A stretch of DNA of 64,000 nucleotides, from positions 124,001-188,000 of the forward strand of contig NZ_CP155569.1 in NCBI RefSeq assembly GCF_042984175.1. Direction: 5' to 3'. This document shows positions 42,725-53,215 of the stretch, in pieces. The position numbers were made by a program, and so were the translations under genes. Source of the DNA: Mycoplasma_N cavipharyngis (GTDB taxonomy: Bacteria > Bacillota_I > Bacilli_A > Mycoplasmatales > Mycoplasmoidaceae). Position 1 is the stretch's first letter; every line of letters starts with the position of its first letter. Under the pieces are notes generated by a model. The model was given only the letters and a program-made list of their open reading frames with translations, had not been told where the DNA came from and made no database searches.

Positions 42725-44266
42725 ATGTCTGATGCCAATTTAAAATTAGACCAATATAGTGCTGTAATTCGCAAGTTAATTCAAGAATATCATAAAGAAA
42801 AAATTGTTGATGAAACTGGAATTGTGATTAGTAATGGTGATGGTATTGTTACTGTTGGTGGACTAAAAGAGTGTTTGTTAAACGAATTATTAGAATTTGA
42901 AGATGGGCGCTTAGGAATTGCCTTTTCACTTTTAGCTGATGTTGTTGGGGTTATTATGTTAAGTGATTATTTGAACATTGTTGAAGGTAGTAAAGTTAAA
43001 CGCACCAAAAAAGTTGTTAATGTTCCAGTTGGTGATGCTTTATTAGGTCGAATTGTTGATGCTTTAGGTCGTCCTTTAGATAATAAAGGAATAATTAAAA
43101 CTGATTTATATCGTCCAATTGAACAAATTGCTCCAGGGGTTATGGAACGAAAATCAGTTGATCAACCATTAGCAACAGGGATCTTAAGTATTGATGCGAT
43201 GTTTCCGATTGGTCGAGGTCAGCGGGAATTAATTATTGGTGATCGTCAAACTGGTAAAACTTCAATTGCTCTTGATGTTATTATTAACCAAAAAAACCAA
43301 AATTGTTATTGTGTTTATGTTGCAATTGGTCAGAAAAATTCAACAATTGCTCAAGTAATTAACACTTTACAAGATAATCATGCTTTATCATACACCACTG
43401 TTGTTGTTGCATCTGCTTCTGATTTACCAGCATTAAAATATATTGCCCCATTTTCTGGTGTGACAATTGCTGAATATTGAATGAAACAAGGTAAAGACGT
43501 TTTAATTGTTTATGATGATTTATCAAAACAAGCAGTTGCTTATCGTACTTTGTGTTTACTATTAAAACTACCTCCTGGTCGTGAGGCATATCCTGGTGAT
43601 GTTTTTTACTTACATTCACGTTTATTAGAACGAGCAGGAAGACTAAATGCTGAAAATGGTGGTGGATCAATTACTGCTCTACCAATTATTGAAACTCAAG
43701 CAAATGACATTTCAGCATATATTCCAACTAATGTTATTTCGATTACTGATGGTCAATTATTTACTAAAACTAATTTATTTAATTCAGGTCAACGACCTGC
43801 AATTGATACAGGTTTATCAGTTAGTCGGGTGGGATCTGCTGCTCAAATTCCAGGCATTAAAAAATTAAGTGGTTCATTAAAATTAAGTTTAGCCCAATAT
43901 AATGAGTTAAACATTTTTGCTCAATTTGGTTCTGATTTGGATGATAATACCAAAATTGTTCTAGCTCATGGTGAAAAAACAACATTAATGTTACGTCAAG
44001 TTAATAACCATCCTTATCAGCAAGTTGATGAAATTTTATTACTTTATATTATTGATCAACAATTTATTAAATCAATTCCTAAAGAAGAAATTATTAATTT
44101 TACCCAGTATGCTGTTAAACAATTTGCTAATACAAAAATTCGTCAAATTTTAATTCATGATTCTAAGTTAGATGATTTTAAATTAAGTGAATTAAATCAG
44201 TTTTGCCAACAAACAATTAGATCTTATGGAGAACACTTAAAAGATTTTAGTTCTAATATCAAATAA
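42725..44266 (+). CDS. atpA: F0F1 ATP synthase subunit alpha
   Basis: Encodes 513 residues. The non-catalytic P-loop is IIGDRQTGKTS, preceded by GILSIDAMFPIGRGQRE. Later motifs are VYDDLSKQAVAYR and, near residue 370, the signature PAIDTGLSVSRVGSAAQ with the Arg finger. AAGGA precedes the ATG at 42725. One UGA Trp lies at residue ~252 (AEYW). Confidence 0.97.
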
Positions 44267-44299
44267 TTTGATCACTATTTAAGATATAAGAAAGTCTTT

Positions 44300-45220
44300 A
44301 TGGCTAATTTAGAAATCATTAAAAAACGGATTCAATCAATTGAAGTTACTTCTAAAATTACTTTTGCAATGAAAATGGTTACGACTGTTAAATTACAAAA
44401 GTATCAAAAAAAGTATCAAATTTATCAAAATTATTTTGCTGGTTTACTTAATGTTTTTCGTGCCACGATTAATAATGTTGATGTTGATTTGAATATGGTC
44501 AATAGGTTGTTTTATCGTTATAATAAAATTAATTTGGAAAATTCAACTAAAATTCTTTATGTTATTTTTGGTTCAGATTTAGGAATGTGTGGTCATTATA
44601 ATTCTGATTTATTTAAAAATTTAAAAAACACAATTAATGATGCAACTAATGCTGAATTTTTAATTTTTGGAACGAGAATTGCTCGATTAATTAGTTCACA
44701 ACAACCTGATTGAAAAATTATTAAAATTATTCATCACATTGATAAAGAGTTAATGAATCATGAATTAATTTTTATTCGTGCTTTTGAAGTTTTTGATTAT
44801 TTCATTAAAAACAATTATCAAAAAATTCATTTTGTTTACACCCAATTTATTAATTCTTTAAAACTAACAATTCAGTCATTACAAATTTTGCCCCTAACTT
44901 TAGAAGTTTATAACCGTAAAGATCTTTTTGGCGCCTATTTATCAGAAGATAATTTAGGTAATTATGAATTAGGTTTTAAACCTGAATCAGTTGTTTTAGC
45001 CTTAATTCCCCAATTATTTACCCACTTATTTTATGCGGTGTTAATTGAGTCTAAAATTTCTGAAGCATCTTCACGTTATAATGCTATGACTGCAGCAACT
45101 GATAATGCTAAAGCGTTATTAGATGAATATAAACTTGAGTATAATCGCACCCGCCAAGCCTTAATTACTCAAGAAATTATTGAAATTATTAGTGGTGCAA
45201 CTAAAAATCATAAAAAATAA
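44300..45220 (+). CDS. atpG: F0F1 ATP synthase subunit gamma
   Basis: Encodes 306 residues. N-terminal helix LEIIKKRIQSIEVTSKITFAMKMV and C-terminal helix ASSRYNAMTAATDNAKALLDEYKLEYNRTRQALITQEIIEIISGA are the two halves of the rotor shaft. YVIFGSDLGMCGHYN is the central domain motif. It is between atpA (33 bases) and atpD (17 bases). Confidence 0.95.
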
Positions 45221-45237
45221 GAAAGATTGATGCTTTT

Positions 45238-46674
45238 ATGAACTATCAAACTGAACCATTGATTAAAAAAAATGGTGTTATTTACCAATTAACTGGTCCT
45301 GTTGTTGATGTTAAATTTAGTCCTCAAGATAATCCAACAATTAATGAAGCTTTAAAAATTAATCATCCAACTTCAAATTTAGAAATTATTTTAGAAGTTG
45401 CCCAAATTATTGGTGATGATATTGTTAGATGTATTGCTATGGGGCCAACTGATGGATTATATCGTGGCTTGAATGTTGAAAGAACTTATAAACCAATTCA
45501 AGCACCAGTTGGTAATGGTGTTTTAGGTCGGATTTTTAATGTTACAGGTAAACCGATTGATGAAAAACCAATGCCAACTAATATTGAATTTCGTTCGATT
45601 CATTCATCTCCTCCTAGTTTAGAAGATCAAGCTTCAGAATTAGTTATTTTTGAAACAGGAATTAAAATTATTGATCTACTAACACCTTATGCTAAAGGGG
45701 GAAAAATTGGTTTATTTGGAGGTGCAGGAGTTGGTAAAACAGTTATTGTTCAAGAATTAATTCATAATATCGCCATTAATCATGGTGGTTTATCAGTCTT
45801 TGCTGGTGTTGGTGAAAGAACTCGTGAAGGTAATGATTTTTATTATGAAATGCAAGAAAGTGGTGTTTTAGATAAAACTGCTCTTGTTTTTGGACAAATG
45901 AATGAACCACCTGGAGCAAGAATGCGGGTTGCTTTAACAGGATTAACTATGGCTGAATACTTTCGTGATGATCGGGGTCAAGATGTTTTATTATTTATTG
46001 ACAATATTTTTCGTTTTACTCAAGCAGGTTCAGAAGTATCAGCATTATTAGGTCGTATGCCTTCTGCTGTTGGTTATCAACCAACATTAGCTTTTGAAAT
46101 GGGGTTATTACAAGAGCGAATTACTTCAACTAAAAAAGGTTCAATTACTTCAGTGCAAGCAGTATATGTTCCTGCTGATGATTTAACTGATCCTGCTCCA
46201 GCAACTACTTTTTCACACTTAGATGCTAAAACAGTTTTAGATCGGAAAATTGCTGCATTAGGAATTTATCCTGCAATTTCACCACTAGAGTCTAATTCAC
46301 AATTACTAAAACCTGAAGTTGTTGGGATTGAACATTACACAGTAGCGCGTAAAGTGCAACAAATTTTACAAAAATATCAAGAATTACAAGATATTATTTC
46401 GATTTTAGGAGTTGATGAATTAAGTGAAGAAGATAAATTAGTCTTCTATCGCGCTCGTAAAATTCGAAACTTTTTCTCTCAACCATTTTTTGTCGCTGAA
46501 AAATTTACTGGTCAACAAGGCAAATACATTTCAGTTAAAGAAACTGTAGCTAGTTTTAAAGAAATTATTGATGGTAAAGTTGATCATTTACCTGAACAAG
46601 CATTTTTATATGTTGGTGGAATTCAAGAAGTTTATGAAAAAGCTGCTAAAATTCAGGCTGAAAATAAAAAATAA
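45238..46674 (+). CDS. atpD: F0F1 ATP synthase subunit beta (catalytic)
   Basis: Encodes 478 residues. The P-loop is GLFGGAGVGKTV, the catalytic Glu lies in GVGERTREGND, Walker B is VLLFIDNIFRFTQAGSE, and ALLGRMPSAVGYQPTL and VYVPADDLTDPAP follow. All catalytic residues are present. An N-terminal extension of ~10 residues (NYQTEPLIKK) precedes the beta barrel. Confidence 0.98.
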   Translation: MNYQTEPLIKKNGVIYQLTGPVVDVKFSPQDNPTINEALKINHPTSNLEIILEVAQIIGDDIVRCIAMGPTDGLYRGLNVERTYKPIQAPVGNGVLGRIFNVTGKPIDEKPMPTNIEFRSIHSSPPSLEDQASELVIFETGIKIIDLLTPYAKGGKIGLFGGAGVGKTVIVQELIHNIAINHGGLSVFAGVGERTREGNDFYYEMQESGVLDKTALVFGQMNEPPGARMRVALTGLTMAEYFRDDRGQDVLLFIDNIFRFTQAGSEVSALLGRMPSAVGYQPTLAFEMGLLQERITSTKKGSITSVQAVYVPADDLTDPAPATTFSHLDAKTVLDRKIAALGIYPAISPLESNSQLLKPEVVGIEHYTVARKVQQILQKYQELQDIISILGVDELSEEDKLVFYRARKIRNFFSQPFFVAEKFTGQQGKYISVKETVASFKEIIDGKVDHLPEQAFLYVGGIQEVYEKAAKIQAENKK

Positions 46675-46695
46675 TTCAACAACGGACAACTAATC

Positions 46696-47103
46696 ATGAA
46701 TCAAGATTTTGAATTGCGTTTGCATATAGCAACTCCTAATGGGATTGCTTTTAATGAATTAATTCAAAGTGCTCAAATTAAAATGCATGATGGTTATATG
46801 GGAATTAATCGTAACCAATTACCAACAATTCAAATTGTGCAAATTGGTTTAATGACCATACGGTTTTTAAATGGAACAACTAAGGAATATTTACTAGGTC
46901 CAGGAACAATGTTAATTGATCAATATTATGCTCAAGTTTATTCTGAGTTTTTAATTGATCCAGATCATATTGATGATAATGAATTTTTAATTGGTCATCA
47001 ACAAATTGAACAAAAATTATTTGATCAAAAACTACAAGGAATTTTTGACTATAAAACAGAACTAGTTTTGCGTCAAGAAATTGCTAAACTAAGAAAACAA
47101 TAA
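46696..47103 (+). CDS. atpC: F0F1 ATP synthase subunit epsilon
   Basis: Encodes 135 residues. An N-terminal beta sandwich (LRLHIATPNGIAFNELIQSAQIKMHDGYMGI, including the usual TP-G start) is followed by C-terminal helices that regulate ATP hydrolysis. It ends the operon and is convergent with upp, 17 bases apart. An imperfect AT-only hairpin over the junction (47099-47125) may terminate both. Confidence 0.92.
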   Translation: MNQDFELRLHIATPNGIAFNELIQSAQIKMHDGYMGINRNQLPTIQIVQIGLMTIRFLNGTTKEYLLGPGTMLIDQYYAQVYSEFLIDPDHIDDNEFLIGHQQIEQKLFDQKLQGIFDYKTELVLRQEIAKLRKQ

Positions 47104-47120
47104 TTTTAATATGAATTAAA

Positions 47121-47741
47121 TTATTTAGTTTTAAATAACCGATCACCAGCATCACCTAATCCAGGAACGATATAACCATGATCGTTTAATCCTTGATCTA
47201 AACTAGCACAATAAACATTAACTTCAGGATGATTTGCTGCTAATTTAGCCATCCCTTCAGGAGCTGCAACTAAACCAATAACACTAATTGATAGAGGTTG
47301 ATATTTTTTCACAAGATTAATTGCTGCATCAATTGAATTAGCAGTTGCAATCATTGGATCACAAATAATAACATCACTATGTTCCATGTTACATGGCATT
47401 TTTTCATAATATTTAATTGGTTGTAATGTTGATTCATCACGGTATAAACCAATATGACCAATACATGAATTTGGCATCAAATCTAATAACGCATCTGACA
47501 TTGTCAATCCTGCTCGTAAAATGGGAATAATTACAACTTGATTAGTTAAACTATAACCAGTCATTTTCTGCATTGGAGTAGTAATCTCTTTAGAACTGAG
47601 CACAAAGTTTTTGGTTGCTTCATATGCAATTAATTGAGTGATTTCATATAAATTATTACGAAAAATAATCGAAGTAGCATTCTGATCGCGCATGCGGGTT
47701 AATTTATCTTTAATTAAGGGATGATCTAAAATTTTGTGCAT
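47121..47741 (-). CDS. upp: Uracil phosphoribosyltransferase
   Basis: Encodes 206 residues. It makes UMP from uracil and PRPP. VVIIPILRAGLTMSDALLDL, IGLYRDESTLQP and the PRPP loop VIICDPMIATANSIDAAI (usually DPMLATGGS) are visible, as is PGLGDAGDRLF at the C-terminus. It complements deoA and cdd in pyrimidine salvage. The PRPP loop has TANS where TGGS is usual. Confidence 0.94.
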   Translation of the reverse strand: MHKILDHPLIKDKLTRMRDQNATSIIFRNNLYEITQLIAYEATKNFVLSSKEITTPMQKMTGYSLTNQVVIIPILRAGLTMSDALLDLMPNSCIGHIGLYRDESTLQPIKYYEKMPCNMEHSDVIICDPMIATANSIDAAINLVKKYQPLSISVIGLVAAPEGMAKLAANHPEVNVYCASLDQGLNDHGYIVPGLGDAGDRLFKTK

Positions 47742-47830
47742 AAAAATTTTTGTTGATATTTAAGAATAATGTTATTTGCTTCATTTTAAATAAATAATTT
47801 AAAAACTAGCAAATTTTAATCATTCTTAAA

Positions 47831-48754
47831 CTATTTTTTTAAACGATTTAAATATATGCGATAAGCTCGGTTAGTAAAAATACCAACAAAAACAGAATCA
47901 AATGCCATTTTATTAGCTTTTAAATCATAAGCCTTTTTAATTAATGCTTCACTACTAACTAATTCACGATCAACAATAATGAAAGCTTGAATGTATTTAT
48001 ATTTAACATTTTTTAAATATTTATTAGGTACAGCAAAATGAAATAATTGTTCATTCATTGTCACATTAAAAACAACATCTTTTAAATCTTTATGAGGTAC
48101 ACGATTTAAAACTGCTAATCAAGTGAAGATTTGAGTGTTACTAACTTGCTTAAAATCAATTTTTTCTCAATTATTATGATTAAAAATGTTTTTAGATAAA
48201 TAACTAATTTCTTGATTGAGATTGATTTTAGCTAAAGTTTTAATGCTATTTTGCACTTTTTGAATTAGTTTATCACGATCATAATAATAATGATGATTAA
48301 CTTGATTATCAATTTCTGATACTTGATTAGTTGGTGCAATTTTTCTAGGTTCATTTAAAACAAAATCAACTGCACCATTTTCTACTTTTCAATAGTTATT
48401 AATCAATCCATAATAACATCCTAATAATCCTCATGGAAAAAGAAAGAAAATGTTGTATAAAATTCATTTTTTGATTTTTCATTTTTCCATATGATAGGAA
48501 TAGTATCAAAATAAAACAATGACAATAGCATTAATGCTAAAAAAAACAGCTAAAACAATAACTAGATGATAAATGTTAAAAATGCTCTTAATGTTATTGC
48601 TTTGTTGGGGGTTTAGTGATAAATTAGAAAAAGAAATGAAAATATTAGCAATTAACATTCAAAAAGCAAGACAACAAATCAAATTAGTAATAGCAGCAAT
48701 AATTGTTGTTGAGCGTAACAAAATAATTAATTGTTTAATTGATTTAATCATCAT
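47831..48754 (-). CDS. Membrane protein of unknown function
   Basis: Encodes 307 residues with UGA Trp. Three hydrophobic segments lie in the first ~130 residues (TTIIAAITNLICCLAFWMLIANIF; IYHLVIVLAVFFSINAIVIVLFW; WILYNIFFLFPWGLLGCYYG). A polar ~180-residue cytosolic domain follows, ending AYRIYLNRLKK. Two ATGs stand in tandem at 48754 and 48751. The gene has no clear partner; upp follows 89 bases downstream on the same strand. Family not recognised. Confidence 0.65.
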
Positions 48755-48830
48755 AAAAAAGATTAGTCTATATTATTAATTCAAAATAAATATTATCTAA
48801 TTATTATATCTAAATAATAGGTTAATAAAA

Positions 48831-48863
48831 AAATCCAAGGGTGAAGACCTTGGATTTAAACTA
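48831..48863 (-). terminator. Minus-strand terminator with no gene upstream of it
   Basis: AAATCCAAGG (48831-48840) pairs exactly with CCTTGGATTT (48848-48857). On the minus strand a run of T follows the stem, so it should stop a transcript coming from the right. No intact minus-strand gene exists between here and 49738. The stem has the same CTTGGATT core as the Tpx-array terminators. Confidence 0.65.
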
Positions 48864-49434
48864 TAAGATTAATAATAATATCTATCATATTAAAAAACAT
48901 TTTTTTGTAACATTAATTTAATCATTAGATATTAATAAAAGATATTTCATATTATTATTAATTTCGCCTAATCTAAAAATTTTGCTCTCTTGTAGCCAAG
49001 TTAAAAAAGATCAACTTCTTAAAATTCTAGTCTTAATTTAAAAAACACACATCAATTTTCCTTTATCAAAATAAAGAAAGAACCGATAGTTAATTATTAA
49101 ATTACAACTAATAACTTCAAAAGAGTAATCATTCCTAACTTTTCACTCAAAAACATCATTGCTAAACTGATTGAAAATGATATTAACAAAAATTCGATAT
49201 TAATTTTAATTTCAGAAACTAGATATCCAAAAAGTAATGTTAATTTAATATAAACATTCTAATTTTAACACCAATCTTACTTAAATTACAAGATTTTAAT
49301 TGTCTTTTATTTGAAAATATTTAATAGTTTATAAGTTTGAATTTAATCAACAACTTTAATTAAATTATTTAATTTCTATTTAATTTTTTATTATGTATAA
49401 AACAATAAAAACAATAATCTTATTATTTAAATAG
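48864..49434. other. Non-coding region with a possible relict membrane ORF
   Basis: No intact gene is seen in these ~570 bases. On the minus strand, 49258 down to 49097 is open for ~54 codons. It encodes a hydrophobic stretch containing LLFGYLVSEIKI and SFSISLAMMFLSEK and ends at a TAA. Upstream of it the frame is closed by stops and no ATG fits. Together with the orphan terminator at 48831 this suggests the remains of a membrane-protein gene, or an unrecognised RNA. Evidence is weak. Confidence 0.3.
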
Positions 49435-49440
49435 TATAAT
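49435..49440 (+). promoter_or_regulatory. -10 element for the TPP-riboswitch transcript
   Basis: TATAAT lies ~11-16 bases before the 5' arm of the riboswitch, so transcription would begin near 49447-49450 and include the whole aptamer. No strong -35 is visible. Confidence 0.65.
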
Positions 49441-49450
49441 ATTGGTGTAT

Positions 49451-49564
49451 AAAACAAACAGGGGTATTTTAATTTATAAGGGACATTTAAGTTCTTATAA
49501 GTTAAGATTGAGATAGATCCTTTGAAACTGATCTAGATAATACTAGCGTAGTGAGTTTTGTTTA
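49451..49564 (+). promoter_or_regulatory. TPP riboswitch (THI element)
   Basis: The conserved TPP aptamer core is present in order. An AGGGGTA 5' strand and TTGAGA (consensus CUGAGA, which contacts the pyrimidine) are followed by CCTTTGAAACTGATC, then TAGATAATACTAGCGTAG (consensus CUGGAUAAUGCCAGCGUAG, the pyrophosphate-binding arm). A closing P1 helix can form from AAACAAA (49452-49458) and TTTGTTT (49557-49563). A terminator hairpin lies ~95 bases downstream, before the start codon, so TPP binding probably causes premature termination. The regulated gene is the p37/Cypl-like lipoprotein at 49739. Confidence 0.88.
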
Positions 49565-49658
49565 AAATAATTAACTTTGTCTTTTTTTAGGGCATTTCTA
49601 ATAAAGTATGTTATTAAAAAAGTAATAAAGTTATTTGAAACAACATTTCAATTAGTTT

Positions 49659-49700
49659 AACCCCTTTGTGTTATTGATTTAATACAAAGGGGTTTTGTTT
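49659..49700 (+). terminator. Intrinsic terminator in the riboswitch leader
   Basis: AACCCCTTTGTGTTA (49659-49673) pairs with TAATACAAAGGGGTT (49680-49694) through 15 positions (one G-U), followed by TTGTTTTATT. It lies between the aptamer and the ATG at 49739, so read-through is needed to express the gene. This is the expected expression platform of a transcription-type TPP switch. Confidence 0.88.
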
Positions 49701-49738
49701 TATTAATTATTGATTTGAAAAATAAATATTAATAAAAT

Positions 49739-50938
49739 ATGAAATATAAATCCAAAATTATTGTTGCTTTAAGTAGTTTAATTTTTACAATTCCTATATT
49801 AAGTGCATGTGCATCAACTAATCCTAAAGTAATTACATTTGCTTTATCAGAAAATTATTTTGGACTTAGTGCAACTAAGAGTTTACAAAAAGAATTACTA
49901 ACTGAAATTAAAAAAATTAAAACAACAGATAGTAAATATAGTAATGTTTTACTTGAACAAATTAATGTGCGAAAAATTGAAGATTCTAGTACTAAATTAC
50001 AAGAAATTAATGCTAATAAAGTGCAATTTGCTTTTGTGCCAACATATCAAGTATTTAAATCTGGTGTTAAAGATTTTGATATTGTATTACAAACAGAAAC
50101 TGATGCTTTTAAGGGTGATGAAACATTATCATACTATTCACCAACAAATAATCCATTAGAAAAAGTTGCTCAAGCATTAAATGATAATTTTTCTAATCCT
50201 GCATATAAGACATGATTTGGTAAAAATTCTCAAAAAAAAGAAATAGAAGTTAAAGAAAAAGATCAAAAAGTTGAAGGAACTAATACCAAAAACTGAAATG
50301 GAATTCGTTATAATGACATTTATGCTAATCCAAGAAAATTAGTTCCTTTTTATCGTGGCATGATTATGATTTATGGCACAGATGAACAACTTAAACAAAT
50401 TAAAGATGCTTGAAATAAAAAAGATTGAAACGCTTTTAAAAAATTTGGTATTGCTGGTGGTAAAACTTCTTCTGCAGGAAAATTTGTTTTACAAGAATTA
50501 TTATTAAAAAAACACTTTAATAATGCCTTTACTACTTTAGAAGAAGAAAAATTAAAAGATAAAAACTTTAAACTACTAACTGGTCAAAGTGGTAGTAATA
50601 TTGGTTGAACTAATTTAAAAGATTATCACATCTTTTTTGATGATGAATCATCTTATGCGTGAACTCAAAATAATACTACTAATGATCAACATTTTTACAC
50701 TCCACAAGTTGCTAATACTAAAGCTGAAGTTTTCATGGTAACTAATCCAATGGGTTATGATCTTGGTATTTTTAATAAATCAATTGCAAAACCAGTACAA
50801 CAAATTATTAGTCAAGCATTTATTAATTTAGCAAAAGCAAACAAAGATCCATATGGTCCATTAGGTGGTTATAATGGTTATAGTTTTGTTAGTCAAAAAA
50901 ATTTAGACGATTTCCAAAATAAAACTTTAAAAGTTTAA
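49739..50938 (+). CDS. p37/Cypl-like thiamine (pyrophosphate)-binding lipoprotein
   Basis: Encodes 399 residues. A lipoprotein signal ends in ILSAC (Cys24). The mature part resembles the periplasmic-binding-fold proteins p37 (M. hyorhinis Cypl) and PhnD: VITFALSENYFG, NKVQFAFVPTYQVF, FYRGMIMIYG, KKFGIAGGKTSSAGKFV, and NPMGYDLGIFNKSIAKPVQQII. M. hyorhinis Cypl binds TPP, and the TPP riboswitch directly upstream independently supports thiamine or TPP as ligand. The permease and ATPase that usually follow p37 (p69, p29) are not adjacent; the next gene has its own promoter and a different ATPase type. They may be encoded elsewhere. Confidence 0.85.
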
Positions 50939-51000
50939 TTTCTAAAATAATAATTTTTAGCATTTTTTATTCGATTTAATTGTGTTTTCGATTTTATTTT

Positions 51001-51030
51001 TTGAATTAAAAAATTTTTTTAGAATATAAT
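51001..51030 (+). promoter_or_regulatory. Promoter of the ABC ATPase gene
   Basis: TTGAAT (51001-51006) and TATAAT (51025-51030) are separated by 18 bases, a good sigma-A match. The transcript would have a leader of ~110 bases. This separates the ATPase gene from the riboswitch unit. Confidence 0.7.
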
Positions 51031-51147
51031 TAACAATGAATTTTGAATGTGATTTTTTTGCATTAATCGCAATTAAACTAATTTAACAACAAAAAATAAA
51101 TTAAAAACAACACATTTAATATTAGATAGATATTTTAGGTTATCGAA

Positions 51148-52389
51148 ATGAAAAAGGAAAAAGAATTAGAAACTGCCTTAGATACAGTACCTAGCACGTT
51201 ATTAACAGAAATGAAAGATGTTAATCAACAATTAGCAGAGGTGAGTAAAGAAGAAAAAGAATTAGAAAATTACTTACATTCTAATATTTTCAATTTTGTT
51301 GAAGCACGAGAAGGATTAGAAGACATTTTTAAAGTACAAGATAATGCTTTAAGAATTGTTGATGAGTTAGATCGTGGATTATTAAGCCTTGATCGCACTA
51401 TTCCTTTACTAGAAGTGCGTCATTTAACAAAATACTATGATAATTCTCGTCGCCCAGCTGTTGTTAATGCTAGTTTTAAAGTTTATCCAGGAGATTTCCA
51501 CGCTTTAGTTGGTGCTAGTGGTTCTGGAAAAACAACTTTATTAAATTGTATTTTAAGAAAAGATGCAAATTATGAAGGTGAAATTTTAGTTGATAATAAA
51601 ATAACTAATAATGTTGAAGCAGATGAATGACTGCCAAAAATTGGTGTTGTTCCTGCTCAGTTTGAATGAGCACCAGATACAGTTTTACATGACTTACTTG
51701 TTAATAAAGCAACTGAAGCTGGTAAATCACAATTAGAAGCATTATCATATGCTAGAAGTTCTTTAGAAGAATTAAATTTATGGCACTTAAGAACTCGTCG
51801 TATGGTTGAATTGAGTTTATTAGATAAACGAAAATTAGCATTATCAATTGCCTTAATTAATAATCCATACTTAGTAATTTTAGATGAACCTTTAATGGGA
51901 TTGCAAAAATTTGAACAAGTAGAATTGCTTGTTTCTTTAGCAAAATTACAAGCTGAATCACGTGGAGTTTTAGTTTTAAGTCATTGCATTGATGAATTTA
52001 GTGGCTTTGCTAATTTAATGACCATTTTATCTAAAGGTCGTGTTTTCTTCTCTGGTTTAGTAAAAAGTTTACAATTACAAAATCAATACAAATTTTTAGT
52101 ACAAACTACTGATAACCAATTAGCACTTTCCTTATTGAAAAAAATTAATTGTAAGTATCGTTACAATGAAGTTTCTAAAACAATTTTAGTTAAATTTGAT
52201 GGTCAATTAAATTTATTGTTATTCCAAAAAGAATGTGCTGCTAAAAATATTATTATTAATGATTTAAAACATGCTGCAACTAGTCTTGAAGATTTATATG
52301 TTGTTTTATTAAAAGTAGGCACTAGTGATGCCATTCGTGAAATTTATGAATATCGTGCTAATCATGAAAAACAAAAAAAAGAATTATAG
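51148..52389 (+). CDS. ABC transporter ATP-binding protein with coiled-coil N-terminus and degenerate signature
   Basis: Encodes 413 residues. Residues ~1-80 are charged and helical (MKDVNQQLAEVSKEEKELE), probably a coiled coil. The ATPase domain (CcmA/NatA-like) begins at LLEVRHLTKYYDN, with Walker A GASGSGKTTL, Q-loop VVPAQFEW, Walker B YLVILDEPLMGL and switch LVLSHCIDEF. The LSGGQ signature is replaced by VELSLLDKRKL, so ATP hydrolysis may need a partner subunit or be reduced. The C-terminus (~100 residues) is a separate alpha-beta region. No permease gene is adjacent. The substrate is unknown. Confidence 0.8.
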
Positions 52390-52431
52390 TTTGTTCTCAT
52401 CAAATCATAATTTTTCATCAAAAAATTAATA

Positions 52432-52466
52432 AAAAAACCTCAACTGCCAAAAGTTGGGGTTTTTTC
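52432..52466 (+). terminator. Terminator after the ABC ATPase gene
   Basis: AAAAAACCTCAACT (52432-52445) pairs with AGTTGGGGTTTTTT (52452-52465) with one G-U pair, followed by T residues. Confidence 0.88.
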
Positions 52467-52491
52467 TACTAAAAGAAAAAATTAATTTACA

Positions 52492-53208
52492 ATGCCACGA
52501 AAACATTTAATTGCTGCTCAAATTAATTCTAAACAACAAAATAGAGCTAAATTATTACAAAAATTATCTAAAGAAATTAAGGCCGCTGCTAAAGAAGGAA
52601 CTAATCCTAATATTAATCCACGTTTAAAATTAGCAATTGAAAAAGCATTAAAAAATAATTTATCACAAGAATCAATTAATAAAAACATTTATGGTAATCA
52701 AAAAAATGAAGCCTTTTTAGTTCATTATGAATATGAAGTTTTTGCTCCTGAAAAACTAAAAATAATTATTAGTGCACTAACTGATAATGCTAATCGGACA
52801 ATTGCTAATCTTAATAGTTATTTAACAAAAATTAATGGTCAAATAACTAAACAAAATGCTGTGAAAATTTATTTTAAAAATTTAGGGATTATTTGTATTG
52901 CAAACACTAAAAATAATCAAATAATTACTGAAAATGATTTAATTAATGATTTAATTGATTATCCAATTGAAAATGTGATTTTTGATCATGATAATATTGA
53001 AATTGAAACGATTGCTGATCAATTTTATTTAGTTAAAACGCAATTAGAAAAAAATGATTATCAAATTTTAGCAGCTGAAAAAAGATGGGTTGCTGATGAT
53101 CTAATTAATGTTTCAAAAGAATTAGCACAAAAACTAACTCGTTTTTTTGAACAATTAGATCAAGATGATGACATCCAAGATGTTTATAGTAATTGAATTG
53201 AACAATAA
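52492..53208 (+). CDS. yebC: YebC/PmpR-family protein
   Basis: Encodes 238 residues, the usual length. The N-terminal helical part (IAAQINSKQQNRAKLLQKLSKEI, AAKEGTNPNINPRLKLAIEKAL) and the acidic surface strands (HYEYEVFAPEKLKIIISALTDNANRTIAN) are characteristic. The canonical start GHSKWxxIKHKK is modified to PRKHLIAAQINSKQQ. Members are transcription regulators or ribosome-associated translation factors that relieve stalling. Read to the TAA at 53208 through a UGA Trp three codons before it. Confidence 0.9.
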
Positions 53209-53215
53209 TTAAAAA

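Noticed and set aside
43359..43868. Extra frames on both strands inside atpA
   Set aside because: Shadows of a highly conserved coding sequence; Lys/Leu/Gln-rich noise.
47099..47125. Hairpin over the atpC/upp junction
   Set aside because: AT-only, imperfect and overlapping both coding ends; not strong enough to list as a terminator by itself.
48573..48779. Plus-strand 68-codon frame
   Set aside because: Antisense to the N-terminal membrane helices of the 47831-48754 gene and without supporting features.
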